Positions 47,266 through 56,105 are shown, numbered from the stretch's first letter. The stretch is DNA of 64,000 nucleotides from Methylobacterium sp. WSM2598 (GCF_000379105.1 NZ_KB900609.1:1227347-1291346), one strand, 5' to 3'. The notes: generated by a model from the letters alone, not told the origin. Program-made: numbers and translations.

Positions 47266-48059
47266 CCCGGCCCGCCATCTCGATCCGCGGCGTCTCGAAG
47301 CGCTGGATGCCGGAGGGCCGCGCCCCGGTCCAGGCGCTGGCCGAGCTCGATCTCGACGTGGCGCCGGGCGAGTTCGTGGTGCTCCTCGGCCCTTCGGGCT
47401 GCGGCAAGTCCACGCTCCTCTCCATGATCGCCGGGCTCGAGGAGGTGTCCGGCGGCGAGATCCTGTCGGACGGGCTGCCGGTCACCGGTCCCTCGGCCGA
47501 GCGCGGCATGATCTTCCAGGAGGCGTCCCTCTTCCCCTGGCTCAGCCTCGCGGACAACGTCGCCTTCGGCTTGGCCATCCAGCACGTGCCGCCGGCCAAG
47601 CGCCGCGAGCGGGCGGCCGAGATGCTGCGCCGGGTCGGGCTCGGCGACATGCTCGACAAGAAGCCGGACGAGCTCTCCGGCGGCATGCGCCAGCGCGCCG
47701 CCTGCGCCCGGGCGCTCGCCATGCGCCCGAAGGTGCTGATGATGGACGAGCCCTTCGCGGCCCTCGACGTCCAGACCCGCTCGCGCATGCAGGACTTCCT
47801 GCTGCAGATCTGGCGCGACAGCGGCGCCTCGGTGATCCTCGTCACCCACTCGATCGACGAGGCGATCGCGCTCGCCGACCGGGTCGTGGTGTTCACGGCG
47901 CGGCCGGGCCGGGTGAAGACGATCGTGCCGATCGACCTGCCGCGCCCGCGGCCGTCGCGGGACGCGCGCTATCACGCCTATCGCGACCTGTTCACCGACC
48001 TGCTCGGCGCCGAGGTCGACCGCGCCTTCGCCGAGCAGGAAGCGCTGGCGGCGCGATGA
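47262..48059 (+). CDS. ABC transporter ATPase (SsuB/TauB type)
   Basis: A 265-residue ATPase: Walker A GPSGCGKST, Q-loop FQEASLFPWLS, signature LSGGMRQRAACARALA, Walker B VLMMDEPFAALD, and switch histidine VTHSIDEAIALAD. Starts within the permease stop (ATGA overlap), so translation is coupled. It powers the uptake system of this operon. Confidence 0.95.
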   Translation: MTRPAISIRGVSKRWMPEGRAPVQALAELDLDVAPGEFVVLLGPSGCGKSTLLSMIAGLEEVSGGEILSDGLPVTGPSAERGMIFQEASLFPWLSLADNVAFGLAIQHVPPAKRRERAAEMLRRVGLGDMLDKKPDELSGGMRQRAACARALAMRPKVLMMDEPFAALDVQTRSRMQDFLLQIWRDSGASVILVTHSIDEAIALADRVVVFTARPGRVKTIVPIDLPRPRPSRDARYHAYRDLFTDLLGAEVDRAFAEQEALAAR

Positions 48060-48862
48060 CCGCCGCGCTTCGCGTCGCGGCCCTGCCGGTCGGCCCGGCC
48101 GGGGCCGACCCGGACGCTCCCTGGCGGGAGGTCGAGGCGGGCGCCGCGGCGGCCGCGCGGGCCGGCGCCGCCCTCGCGGTCCTGCCGGAACTCACCGTCC
48201 TGCCCTGCGTGGCGGGGGACGACCCGGCGCGCTGGCGCCACCTCGCCGAGCCGGCCGCGGGTCCGACGGTCGCGCGGATGCGCGCGCTGGCCCGCCGCCA
48301 CAGCCTCGCCCTGGTCTTCGGGATGGCGCTCGCCGAGGACGGGGCGGAGCGGCCGCTCAACGCCGCGCTGCTCGCCGCGCCGGACGGCGGCGTGGTGCGG
48401 CTCGCGGCCAAGCGGCGCCTGCCGCCGCCCGGCCCGGGCGACAGCGTCGGGGAGGCGGACCATTTCCGCCCCGGCCCGGCGGAGACCCGCGTCGTCCCGG
48501 TCGCGGGGCGGCGCCTCGCCGCCCTCGTCTGCTACGACCGCCGCTTCGCCGAGAGCTGGGACCGCCTCGCCGGGGCGGCCGACCTCGTCGCCGTGCTGGT
48601 CGCCGGCCCGGCGCCGCAGGATCCGCCGGGCTTCTTCCGCCGCGAACTCGCCGGCCATGTCCGGCGCTGCGGCCTCCCGGCCGTGGCCGCCGCCCGGTAC
48701 GGGGTCGAGCACGGGCTCGGCCGTCCCGTGCGGCACGACGGCGAGAGCCTCGTCCTCGGCCCGGACGGCACCGTGCTGGCGGCGAGCCCGCCGGGCGCGG
48801 CGGCGCCGGCCCTCGCCACCCTCCCGCCGGCCCCGCTCCGGCCCTCCCTCCCCACAGCGTAA
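48056..48862 (+). CDS. Carbon-nitrogen hydrolase (nitrilase superfamily)
   Basis: A 268-residue hydrolase with the Glu-Lys-Cys triad: Glu in LAVLPELTVLP, Lys in LAAKRRLPPPG and Cys in ALVCYDRRFAESW. Members hydrolyse amides, carbamoyl groups or nitriles and release ammonia. The 4-base ATGA overlap with the ATPase and the 12-base gap to the amidohydrolase place it in the sigma-54 operon. The substrate is unknown; I infer it acts after or before the amidohydrolase in a pathway that frees nitrogen. Confidence 0.88.
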   Translation: MTAALRVAALPVGPAGADPDAPWREVEAGAAAAARAGAALAVLPELTVLPCVAGDDPARWRHLAEPAAGPTVARMRALARRHSLALVFGMALAEDGAERPLNAALLAAPDGGVVRLAAKRRLPPPGPGDSVGEADHFRPGPAETRVVPVAGRRLAALVCYDRRFAESWDRLAGAADLVAVLVAGPAPQDPPGFFRRELAGHVRRCGLPAVAAARYGVEHGLGRPVRHDGESLVLGPDGTVLAASPPGAAAPALATLPPAPLRPSLPTA

Positions 48863-48874
48863 CGGAACGCGCCA

Positions 48875-50413
48875 ATGGCAGAACTCATCGTCCAGGCCGG
48901 CTGGGTCGTCACCGGGATCCGGGACCGCCACACCCCGATCATCGTCGAGGACGGCGCCGTCCTCTCCCGCGACGGGATCATCGCGGCGGTCGGCCCCGCG
49001 GAGGCGCTGCAGCGGCAGGCGCCGCGGGCGGAGCTGCGCCGCTATCCCGGCCACGTCATGCTGCCGGGCTTCGTCAACAGCCACCACCATGTCGGGCTCA
49101 CCCCGCTGCAGCTGGGCTCGCCCGACTACGCGCTGGAATTGTGGTTCGCGAGCCGGCTGCCCGCCCGGCGCATCGACCTCACCCTCGACACGCTCTACTC
49201 GGCCTTCGAGATGGTGGCCTCCGGCGTCACCACGGTGCAGCACATCCAGGGCTGGATGGCCGGCGGCTACGAGGCGATCCACGCGGCCGCGACGCAGACG
49301 CTGAACAGCTACCGCAGCCTCGGCATGCGCGCCTCCTACTGCTACGCGGTGCGCGAGCAGAACCGCCTCGTCTACGAGGCGGACGAGGCGTTCTGCGCCC
49401 GGCTGCCCGCCGATCTCGGCGCCGAACTGGCGGCCCACCTGAGGGCGCAGGCGATGCCCTTCGACGACTTCCTGCGCCTGTTCGACGCGCTGCGGGAGGA
49501 GAACGAGGGCCAGCGCCTCACCCGCATCCAGCTCGCCCCGGCCAACCTGCACTGGTGCACCGACGAGGGGCTGGTGGCCCTGGACGCGCGCGCCCGCGCC
49601 GCCGGCGCGCCGATGCACATGCACCTGCTGGAGACCGCCTACCAGAAGGAATATGCCCGCCGCCGCACCGGCAAGACGGCCCTGCGCCACCTGCACGATC
49701 TCGGCGTGCTCGGGCCGCACATGACCCTCGGCCACGGGGTCTGGCTCACCGCCGAGGACATCGACATCGTCGCGCAGACCGGCACCTGCCTCTGCCACAA
49801 TTGCTCGTCGAATTTCCGCCTGCGCTCGGGCCTCGCCCCGCTCAACACCTGGGAGCGCAAGGGCATCACGGTCGGGATGGGGCTCGACGAGGCCGGTCTC
49901 AACGACGACCGCGACATGCTCCAGGAGCTGCGCCTGGCGCTGCGGGTCCACCGGGTGCCGGGCATGGACGACGACGTGCCGACGCCCGCGCAGATCGTCC
50001 GGATGGCGACCGAATCGGGGGCGATGACCACGGCCTTCGGCGCCACGATCGGGCGGCTGGAGCCGGGGCGCTTCTTCGACGCCTCGCTGATCAACTGGCG
50101 CCGGGCCACCTACCCGTTCCAGGACCCGGACATCCCGATGCTCGACGCGCTGGTGCAGCGGGCCAAGACCGACAGCGTGGACGCGGTCTACATCGACGGC
50201 GACCTCGTCTACGCGGAGGGCCGCTTCACGCGAATCGACCGGGACGCGGTGCTGGCCGAGATCGCCGCGATCCTGGCCCGCCCGCGCACGCCCGAGGAGG
50301 AGGCCCGCCGCCGCCTCGGCCGGGCGGTCTTCCCGCACGTGAAGGCCTTCTACGACGGCTACCTGCCGGAGACGCCGCGAAGCCCCTTCTACGCCGCCTC
50401 GTCGGCCGTCTGA
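48875..50413 (+). CDS. Amidohydrolase of the TrzN/AtzB/8-oxoguanine deaminase group
   Basis: A 512-residue metal-dependent deaminase-type hydrolase. Metal ligands: HxH in FVNSHHHVGLTPLQ, His in PMHMHLLETAYQ, His in TLGHGVWLT and Asp in GMGLDEAGLNDDRDM. This set fits the subtype that deaminates or dechlorinates N-heterocycles. The C-terminus extends beyond the barrel (about residues 430-512). Its stop codon lies in the first arm of a dispersed palindromic repeat. With the transporter and nitrilase-family gene it suggests import and breakdown of a purine- or triazine-like nitrogen source. Confidence 0.88.
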   Translation: MAELIVQAGWVVTGIRDRHTPIIVEDGAVLSRDGIIAAVGPAEALQRQAPRAELRRYPGHVMLPGFVNSHHHVGLTPLQLGSPDYALELWFASRLPARRIDLTLDTLYSAFEMVASGVTTVQHIQGWMAGGYEAIHAAATQTLNSYRSLGMRASYCYAVREQNRLVYEADEAFCARLPADLGAELAAHLRAQAMPFDDFLRLFDALREENEGQRLTRIQLAPANLHWCTDEGLVALDARARAAGAPMHMHLLETAYQKEYARRRTGKTALRHLHDLGVLGPHMTLGHGVWLTAEDIDIVAQTGTCLCHNCSSNFRLRSGLAPLNTWERKGITVGMGLDEAGLNDDRDMLQELRLALRVHRVPGMDDDVPTPAQIVRMATESGAMTTAFGATIGRLEPGRFFDASLINWRRATYPFQDPDIPMLDALVQRAKTDSVDAVYIDGDLVYAEGRFTRIDRDAVLAEIAAILARPRTPEEEARRRLGRAVFPHVKAFYDGYLPETPRSPFYAASSAV

Positions 50414-50590
50414 TCCGGGATCCGCTTGATCGAAGCGGATCCCGGATCGCGAGCCCGCGCGGCGCCTGAGCGAAGCCCACATCCGCCATCCCGAAGGGAT
50501 CAAGCGGATCACCAGCCCGCGCGGCGCCTGAGCGAAGCCCCAATCCGCCATCCCGAAGGGATCAAGCGGATTGGGTATGACGGGATCCGG
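50411..50590. repeat. Dispersed palindromic intergenic repeat (copy 5, composite)
   Basis: A palindrome with arms 50411-50427 and 50433-50447 (first arm begins with the stop codon of the amidohydrolase) is followed by two direct copies of the GCCCGCGCGGCGCCTGAGCG block, each ending CATCCCGAAGGGATCAAGCG, a smaller palindrome not seen in copies 1-4. Confidence 0.87.
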
Positions 50591-50634
50591 GATCGGGCGG
50601 CGGCGTTGCCCGCGAGGCCCGCCCGGGAGCCGCC

Positions 50635-51504
50635 ATGCCGCCGTCCGACCCCGACCTCACCCTCCTGCGCCTGCCCGAGGCGACGCTCGGTCTCGCCTCG
50701 GCCGGCCCGCCGGACGGGCCCCTGACCATCCTGCTGCACGGGTTCCCGGAATTCTGGTACGGCTGGCGCCACCAGATCGGACCGCTCGCGGCCGCGGGCC
50801 TGCGCGTCGTCGCCCTCGACCAGCGCGGCTACGGCCGCTCCAGCAAGCCCGCCGCGGTGGCGGCCTACCGGCTGGAGCGCCTCGCCGGGGACGTGCTGGC
50901 CGTCGCGGACGCCCACGGCGCCGCGCGGATCCGCCTCGTCGGCCACGATTGGGGCGGCATCCTCGGCTGGTGGCTCGCCGCGCGCAGGCCCGAGCGGATC
51001 GCCCGGCTCGCCGTCCTCAACGCGCCGCATCCCGACCTGCTCACCGCCTTCCTGCGCCGGCACCCGCTGCAGGCCCTGCGGCTCGGCTACTTCGCGGGGT
51101 TCCAGCCGCCCCGGCTGCCGGAGGCGGCCCTGCGGGCCGGGCGCTTCCTGGCCCTGCGCGAGGCGCTGCGCCTCACCAGCCGGCCGGGCGCCTTCACGCC
51201 GGAGGACCTCGCCCGCTACGAGACGGCCTGGGCCGAGCCGGGCGCGCTCACCGGCATGCTGAACTGGTACCGCGCCTTCCCCAAGCGCGCGCCCGCGCCG
51301 GGCCGGATCCGCGTGCCGACCCTGATCCTGTGGGGCCGCAAGGACATCGCCCTCAGCCCGGACCTCGCCGAGACCTGCCTCGCCGCCTGCGACGAGGGCG
51401 AGGTCGCGTGGTTCCCCGAGGCGACCCACTGGCTGCAGCACGAGGAGCCGGAGGCGGTGAACGCGGCGCTCGCCGCCTTTCTGACCCGTCCGGACGGCGG
51501 GTGA
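50635..51504 (+). CDS. Alpha/beta hydrolase, epoxide hydrolase-like
   Basis: A 289-residue enzyme. HGFPEFWYGWRHQ gives the oxyanion HG motif, the nucleophile Asp is in LVGHDWGGILGWW, the acid Asp in ILWGRKDIALS, and the His in EATHWLQHEEP. A cap domain lies between. An Asp nucleophile with HGFPE is typical of soluble epoxide hydrolases and haloacetate-type dehalogenases. Adjacent genes do not point to a substrate. Confidence 0.9.
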   Translation: MPPSDPDLTLLRLPEATLGLASAGPPDGPLTILLHGFPEFWYGWRHQIGPLAAAGLRVVALDQRGYGRSSKPAAVAAYRLERLAGDVLAVADAHGAARIRLVGHDWGGILGWWLAARRPERIARLAVLNAPHPDLLTAFLRRHPLQALRLGYFAGFQPPRLPEAALRAGRFLALREALRLTSRPGAFTPEDLARYETAWAEPGALTGMLNWYRAFPKRAPAPGRIRVPTLILWGRKDIALSPDLAETCLAACDEGEVAWFPEATHWLQHEEPEAVNAALAAFLTRPDGG

Positions 51505-51540
51505 GCGGGCGGCGCCCGCGGCGGCCCGGCCGGGGCCGGC

Positions 51541-53526
51541 TCAGGCCCGCGCGGGCTCCGGCCGATCACCCGCCCGCACCTCGCGCAGGAAGGCCAGGAT
51601 CGCCGGGAGCCGCGCGGCGAGCGCCTCCGGGTCGTCGTCCTCCAGGGTCAGGCAGCCGTAGCAGCGCCGATTGTCCAGGTATTGCGGGATGCCCCGGCGC
51701 CGCGCATGGTCGGAGAACACCACGTATTCGTGCCGCCCGCTGCCGTCCTCGTAGCGCAGGAGCGGGATCGCGTCCGCCCGCACGAGGTAGGTGCAGTGGA
51801 CCACCGGCACCTCGACCACGCCGAGGATCCGCCGCTCGAGCAGCGCGTCGTAGTCCCGCGATTCCGCGAAGTAGCCCTGCGCATCCACCGCCGCGTGGAA
51901 ATTCGCGTAGCGCGAGCCGGGCTTCACCTCCCGCAGCATCGGCGCCACGATCGGCAGGTTCAGGCTCACGAGATCGCGCAGGGTCGACGGGATCAGGAAG
52001 TTGTCGGCATCCGCCACGAAGTAGAAGGCGCAGTCCCGCGCCAGGGTGAGGGCGAGGCTGCGCTGGCGGATCGCGCCCAAGACCGCGAAGCGCTGGGGCG
52101 TCCACTCGTGCACCGCGAGGTCCTGCACCGGCTCGGGCACGTCCGCGTCGTCGAAGACGATCCCGGCGTAGAGCCCCCCGACCCGGTCGAGCCAGGCGCG
52201 CAGCATCCCGCCCGTCCGGTCCGTGTTGTTGTTGGTGCGCACGCACAGGACGATCGATGATTTCGGGTAGTCGAGAGCCTCGATGCAGTCGAGGTAGAGG
52301 TCGAGCACGGGCTCCTTCTGCTTGGCCAGGACGGCGAGGAGCACGCGCGGGGCCGGCTCGGGCAGGCGGCTTCGCAGCGGCCGCAGCGCCGCCGGCGGAT
52401 CGAGGGGCGGGGAGGGCTGCCGCGGCGGGGCCTGCTCCAGGGCCGAGGCGGCGAAGCGCAGGTTGCGCAGGATCCGCTCGCGGTCGGCGGCGGGCAGCAT
52501 CTCGCTGTGCAGGGCGCGCAGGCAGCCGTCGATGCAATCGTGCATCGCGCCCGCCCAGTAGGCGTTGATCGCGTACTCGTCGGCGAGGCCGTAGGCGTAG
52601 ATCCAGCGCTCGACGAAGAGCCCGTCGGCCGGGGCGGGCCGGCCCAGGGCCTCCTTGGCGATGGCGTGGCCCTGGCGGTTGCGCCCGATGCCGCGGCAGA
52701 AGCGGCTCGCCGCGTGGGCCGCCTCGACGCGGCCCGGCCGGACCTCGCCGGCCCGGCGGTAGACCGCCAGGATCTCGTCCGGATCCGCCCGCAGGGCCTC
52801 CATCAGGCGGCCGGCCTGGTAGAGGCTGACGAAGACCTCCTCCTCCCAGAAGCCCAGGGTCGCCCGCCGGAGATAGGCCTCGACCGCCTGCTGGACGGCG
52901 CCGCAATCGCGGTAGGTCTGCGCGAGGTAGAAGGTGTAGCGCGCGACCAGGAAGGGGTCGGTCTCGGCGGCGAGCGCCTGCTCCAGCACCGCCGCGTCGC
53001 GCCGATAGGTCGCCGGATCGCGCCGCCGCCGCCCGTCCTCGCTCACGCGGATCGTCAGGGGCAGGTGCCCGGAACTGCGCGCCTCCTCGCAGGCCAGGAA
53101 CTCGTGCAGCACGCCCCGGTAGCGCCACGGGAGGGCGTTGCGCACGAGCTGCGGGCGCCGGTAGGCGATCGCCCCGAACCGGATGTCGAGCGTGTAGGAA
53201 TCCGCGTCGAGGGGCGGCAGGACGAAGCCGTCCGGGATCTCCAGCGTGTCGTCGGCGTCGATGATCAGCGAATAGGCGCCGCGCGGCCGGGCGAGGTCCA
53301 GCGCCTCGCTGCGGTTGTGGGCGAAGTCGCGCCAGGGCCGCTCCACCAGCGCGCCGGGCAGCCCGGCGAGGGCGTCGCGCACGATCTCCTGCGTCCCGTC
53401 GGTCGAGCCCGTATCGACGACCACCCAGTGGTCGATCAGGGGCCGCACGGAGTCGAGGCAGCGCCGGATCACGGGCGCCTCGTCCTTCACGATCATGCAG
53501 AGGCAGATGCCCCGGTCGGCGGTCAT
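51541..53526 (-). CDS. Two-domain glycosyltransferase with a procollagen galactosyltransferase-like C-terminal half
   Basis: 661 residues. Residues about 5-230 are a GT2 domain (CLCMIVKDEAPVIRRCLDSV; VVVDTGSTDGTQE with D38; IIDADD at 89-93). Residues about 230-390 are helical, TPR-like. From about residue 400 a second glycosyltransferase domain follows: VLLAVLAKQKEP, ALDYPKSSIVLCVRTNNNTD, FYFVADADNFL, IVAPMLREVKPGSRYANF and VVHCTYLVRAD. The order and wording of these blocks match what I remember of animal COLGALT (GLT25D) enzymes, which galactosylate collagen. The start at 53526 overlaps the methyltransferase stop (ATGA). The likely target is the collagen-like protein at 58661. Confidence 0.82.
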   Translation of the reverse strand: MTADRGICLCMIVKDEAPVIRRCLDSVRPLIDHWVVVDTGSTDGTQEIVRDALAGLPGALVERPWRDFAHNRSEALDLARPRGAYSLIIDADDTLEIPDGFVLPPLDADSYTLDIRFGAIAYRRPQLVRNALPWRYRGVLHEFLACEEARSSGHLPLTIRVSEDGRRRRDPATYRRDAAVLEQALAAETDPFLVARYTFYLAQTYRDCGAVQQAVEAYLRRATLGFWEEEVFVSLYQAGRLMEALRADPDEILAVYRRAGEVRPGRVEAAHAASRFCRGIGRNRQGHAIAKEALGRPAPADGLFVERWIYAYGLADEYAINAYWAGAMHDCIDGCLRALHSEMLPAADRERILRNLRFAASALEQAPPRQPSPPLDPPAALRPLRSRLPEPAPRVLLAVLAKQKEPVLDLYLDCIEALDYPKSSIVLCVRTNNNTDRTGGMLRAWLDRVGGLYAGIVFDDADVPEPVQDLAVHEWTPQRFAVLGAIRQRSLALTLARDCAFYFVADADNFLIPSTLRDLVSLNLPIVAPMLREVKPGSRYANFHAAVDAQGYFAESRDYDALLERRILGVVEVPVVHCTYLVRADAIPLLRYEDGSGRHEYVVFSDHARRRGIPQYLDNRRCYGCLTLEDDDPEALAARLPAILAFLREVRAGDRPEPARA

Positions 53527-54143
53527 GCGGGGTTCCCTCCTCCGGTCCCGAAGGTCAGGAACACGGAATTGCGCCACATGCCGGTCTCCGTCTGCGGACA
53601 ATAGGTGAGGACGACTGCGCCCGGCAGGTCGAAGGGCGGTCGGTCGAGCCGCAGGGGCCGGTAGCCGCCCGGCTCGATCTCGCCGTTGAGGCCGTCCTCG
53701 GGCTTGTCGGTGTTGGTGATGAGGGCGAAGCGATAGCGCGACCGGATCACGGGCAGGTACGCCCGGATCACCCCGAGCGGCAGGTGCTGGAGCACCTCCT
53801 TGGCCAGGAGGAGGTCGCCTCCCGGCAGGTCCTCGATGCGCGTCAGCAGCCGGAAATCGACCGTGTCCCGCCAGTAGCGGGCGAGGTTCCGGGTGATCAC
53901 GCTCTCGACGACGTCGAACCCCGTGTAGGTGACGCCGCTCCAGTCGATCAGGCGGGAGAACTGCCAGTCCCCGCAGCCGAGTTCGGTCACGGTGGCGACG
54001 CGGTTCTCCGCGATGAAGCGCTCCAGGAAGGCGCGGTACGCGATCGTGTTGACCGGACGGGACCCGGGCCCCGAGCCGTGCGACCAGCTGTCGGCCCGGT
54101 AGATGGTCTCGAAGGCGCGGGCGATCGCGGCGGTGTCGGTCAT
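53523..54143 (-). CDS. SAM-dependent methyltransferase
   Basis: A 206-residue protein with a class I SAM fold: TVTELGCGDWQFSRLI (motif I), TYTGFDVVESVI (motif II) and LLLAKEVLQHLPL (motif IV-like). It ends in MWRNSVFLTFGTGGG. The ATG at 54143 is the first of the conserved region; an upstream GTG-type extension is unlikely. It is coupled to the glycosyltransferase by a 4-base overlap, so it may methylate the glycan or the same protein target. Confidence 0.85.
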   Translation of the reverse strand: MTDTAAIARAFETIYRADSWSHGSGPGSRPVNTIAYRAFLERFIAENRVATVTELGCGDWQFSRLIDWSGVTYTGFDVVESVITRNLARYWRDTVDFRLLTRIEDLPGGDLLLAKEVLQHLPLGVIRAYLPVIRSRYRFALITNTDKPEDGLNGEIEPGGYRPLRLDRPPFDLPGAVVLTYCPQTETGMWRNSVFLTFGTGGGNPA

Positions 54144-54306
54144 GGCCTCCTCGGAGTGGGCCGCAGGACCGGGCCGCCGTTGCGCGGGCCGGTCCTGCCG
54201 CCGGGTCATGTCATACCGGTTCTCGATCGCCGATCCCGCGCGGCGGCCGCGCCCGACGGCCGTGCCGAACCGATCGCCGGAGACTCTCCCATCGCCGGAG
54301 GCCCTC

Positions 54307-55521
54307 TCACGGGCCGGCGCCGCGGGCCGCGTCGAGCGCCGCGACGACCTCGCCGGTGATCGCCGCCGCGGCCTCCCGCCAGGGCGCCGCCTCGCGCCGC
54401 TTGGCCTCGGCGTCGGGCCGGAAGGCGCGGCCCGGCGCCTTCGCGTCCCGCGCCGCCGCCGCCCGCATCGCCGCCAGGACGGCGGCGTCCGGCCACAGCC
54501 CGAAATGCGGCGCGACCCGGCCGAGGATCGCCTCCGGCAGGTCGTCGTAGCGCAGGATCAGCCCGCGCCCGGGCGCCCGGGCGAGGCCGTCGAGCGCCGC
54601 GCGCCCGAGCGCCGCCATCACCCGCAGCTGGTAGAGGTCCGGCGCCAGCGCGAACAGGTCGGCCTCGGCGAGCCCCAGCAGGGAGGCCGGGATCCGGCCC
54701 GGCATCGTGTCGGCCCCGGCCTGCCGCCGCTGCGAGGCCAGGATCTCCAGCGGCTCGCGGTAGAGGAAGAGCCAGGGCACGTCCGGGAAGACGCGCTGGA
54801 TCCGCGCCAGGTCGAGCACGTCCGCGGCCATGAACTTCACCACGGCCCGCGCCTCGTCGGGGAAGCGCCGCGCCGCGAGGGCGCCGACCAGGCCGCCGAG
54901 CCATGCATCGACGCGGGCCGGGGCGAGGCCCCCGCCATGCCCGGCCTCCAGCACGCCCCGCAGCGGCCCCGGCTCCGACAGCACCAGGGTGGACGGGTCC
55001 GCCGCGAGCACCTGGGCGCACAGGGTCGAGCCGCAGCGGGCCATGTGGAAGATGAAGCCCGCGGGCGGCAGGCCGGGCGGGCGGGCCGCCAGGGCGTCGG
55101 CGCGGCTGCGCTGCTGGAAGGCCGCGTTGAAGGGCGCCCCGATCTCGCGCGAGATCGTCTCGAAGAAGAACGGCTCGGTCGGGCGGCGCGCCCCGAGATG
55201 GCACCAATCGACGGTCAGGGTCCCGTCCGCCCAGCCGGTGCGGAAGGGCGTCCAGCCCGCGAAGGCGTCCGGGTCGTCGTTCTCGATCGGCCCGACCTCG
55301 CCCGGCAGGGCGAGGGGCGCCGATTGCATCAGCCAGCCGTGGCGATTGGCCCGCATCGCCGCCTCCACGTCGGCGGGCGTCACCGCCTCGGCGGCCGGCG
55401 CCGCGGCCGCGCAGGCGGCCGCCACGAAGGCGTCGCGGTCGAGGATCGGCCGCAGGGAGGCCGCCAGCGCCGCATCCGCGGCGACGCGGCGCGCGAGGGC
55501 CGCGAATCCGTCCCGGCTCAT
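54307..55521 (-). CDS. Sulfotransferase-like protein with a Nif11-like N-terminal domain
   Basis: 404 residues. Residues 1-60 (MSRDGFAALARRVAADAAL, then DRDAFVAAAC and AVTPADVEAAM) follow the pattern of Nif11-like leader/domain sequences: a helix, D..L...L, a second helix and V(T)..DV. From about residue 150 a sulfotransferase fold follows, with the PAPS-loop-like GFIFHMARCGSTLCAQVL, the 3'-phosphate segment WLFLYREPLEILASQRR and LILRYDDLPEAIL. The start overlaps the hydroxylase stop (ATGA). It could sulfate a hydroxyl made by the neighbouring hydroxylase or a sugar; that is inference. Confidence 0.78.
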   Translation of the reverse strand: MSRDGFAALARRVAADAALAASLRPILDRDAFVAAACAAAAPAAEAVTPADVEAAMRANRHGWLMQSAPLALPGEVGPIENDDPDAFAGWTPFRTGWADGTLTVDWCHLGARRPTEPFFFETISREIGAPFNAAFQQRSRADALAARPPGLPPAGFIFHMARCGSTLCAQVLAADPSTLVLSEPGPLRGVLEAGHGGGLAPARVDAWLGGLVGALAARRFPDEARAVVKFMAADVLDLARIQRVFPDVPWLFLYREPLEILASQRRQAGADTMPGRIPASLLGLAEADLFALAPDLYQLRVMAALGRAALDGLARAPGRGLILRYDDLPEAILGRVAPHFGLWPDAAVLAAMRAAAARDAKAPGRAFRPDAEAKRREAAPWREAAAAITGEVVAALDAARGAGP

Positions 55522-56105
55522 CCGCCCGCCTCCCGCGCGGCGCGGAACAGCGCCGCGACCCACGCGTCCACCTGCGCGTCGATGACGAGGTGGATCCGCG
55601 CCGCGGCGCCGTCGTTGCGCACGCTGTGCGGGTCCGACAGGCGCAGGTACCAGCAGGAGCCCGGCTCCATCACCACCCGCGCGCCGTTGAGCCGAAAGTC
55701 CACGCCCGGATTGGTGACGAGGGGCACGTGCAGCCGCACCGCCCCGTCCTCGAAGGCGAGGTCGCGGTCGCGGTGCTCGCGGATCACCGAGCCGGGCCCG
55801 AGCCGCATCAGCCGGACGCTGGCGAGCGGGCAGGGCAGGGCGGCCAGCGCCGCCCGGATCGCCGGGCAGGCGGCGAGGGCGGGCGCGTCGGCGAAGTCGC
55901 CCGCCGGCGGGTCGGCCGCGATCATCATCACCGGATGGGTCGCGCCGGCCGGGGCGCGCAGCGGGATCACGTCCCACTCGCCCGCGTAGTTGCGGGTGAT
56001 GAAGTGGCGCAGCCACGGCGTGCCGCCGAGCGCCGCGCACTCGGCCGCCATGGCGGCGGCGTCGAAGCGCAGGGGCAGGCGCAGCCGGTCGGGGACGGGG
56101 GTCAC
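55518..56105 (-). CDS. Aspartyl/asparaginyl beta-hydroxylase-family protein
   Basis: A 195-residue 2-oxoglutarate/Fe(II) oxygenase-like protein. GSVIREHRDRDLAFEDG supplies the first iron ligand, LSDPHSVRNDGAAARIHLVID the second His and the 2OG-binding Arg, and RLHVPLVTNPGVDFRLNG the core strand. The family includes AspH, which hydroxylates Asp and Asn in repeated protein domains. GTG start at 56105, overlapping the GNAT stop as GTGA. The collagen-like protein encoded divergently has many Asp-containing triplets, which makes it a natural candidate substrate. Confidence 0.85.
   Translation of the reverse strand: MTPVPDRLRLPLRFDAAAMAAECAALGGTPWLRHFITRNYAGEWDVIPLRAPAGATHPVMMIAADPPAGDFADAPALAACPAIRAALAALPCPLASVRLMRLGPGSVIREHRDRDLAFEDGAVRLHVPLVTNPGVDFRLNGARVVMEPGSCWYLRLSDPHSVRNDGAAARIHLVIDAQVDAWVAALFRAAREAGG

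Noticed and set aside
51682..53604. Long plus-strand open frames opposite the glycosyltransferase
   Set aside because: Arg/Gly/Pro-rich shadow translations with no family pattern; the minus strand carries clear motifs.
54307..55521. A nitrogen-fixation role for the Nif11-like protein
   Set aside because: The Nif11 name is historical; the gene lies 39 kb from nif and has no NifA or sigma-54 site.
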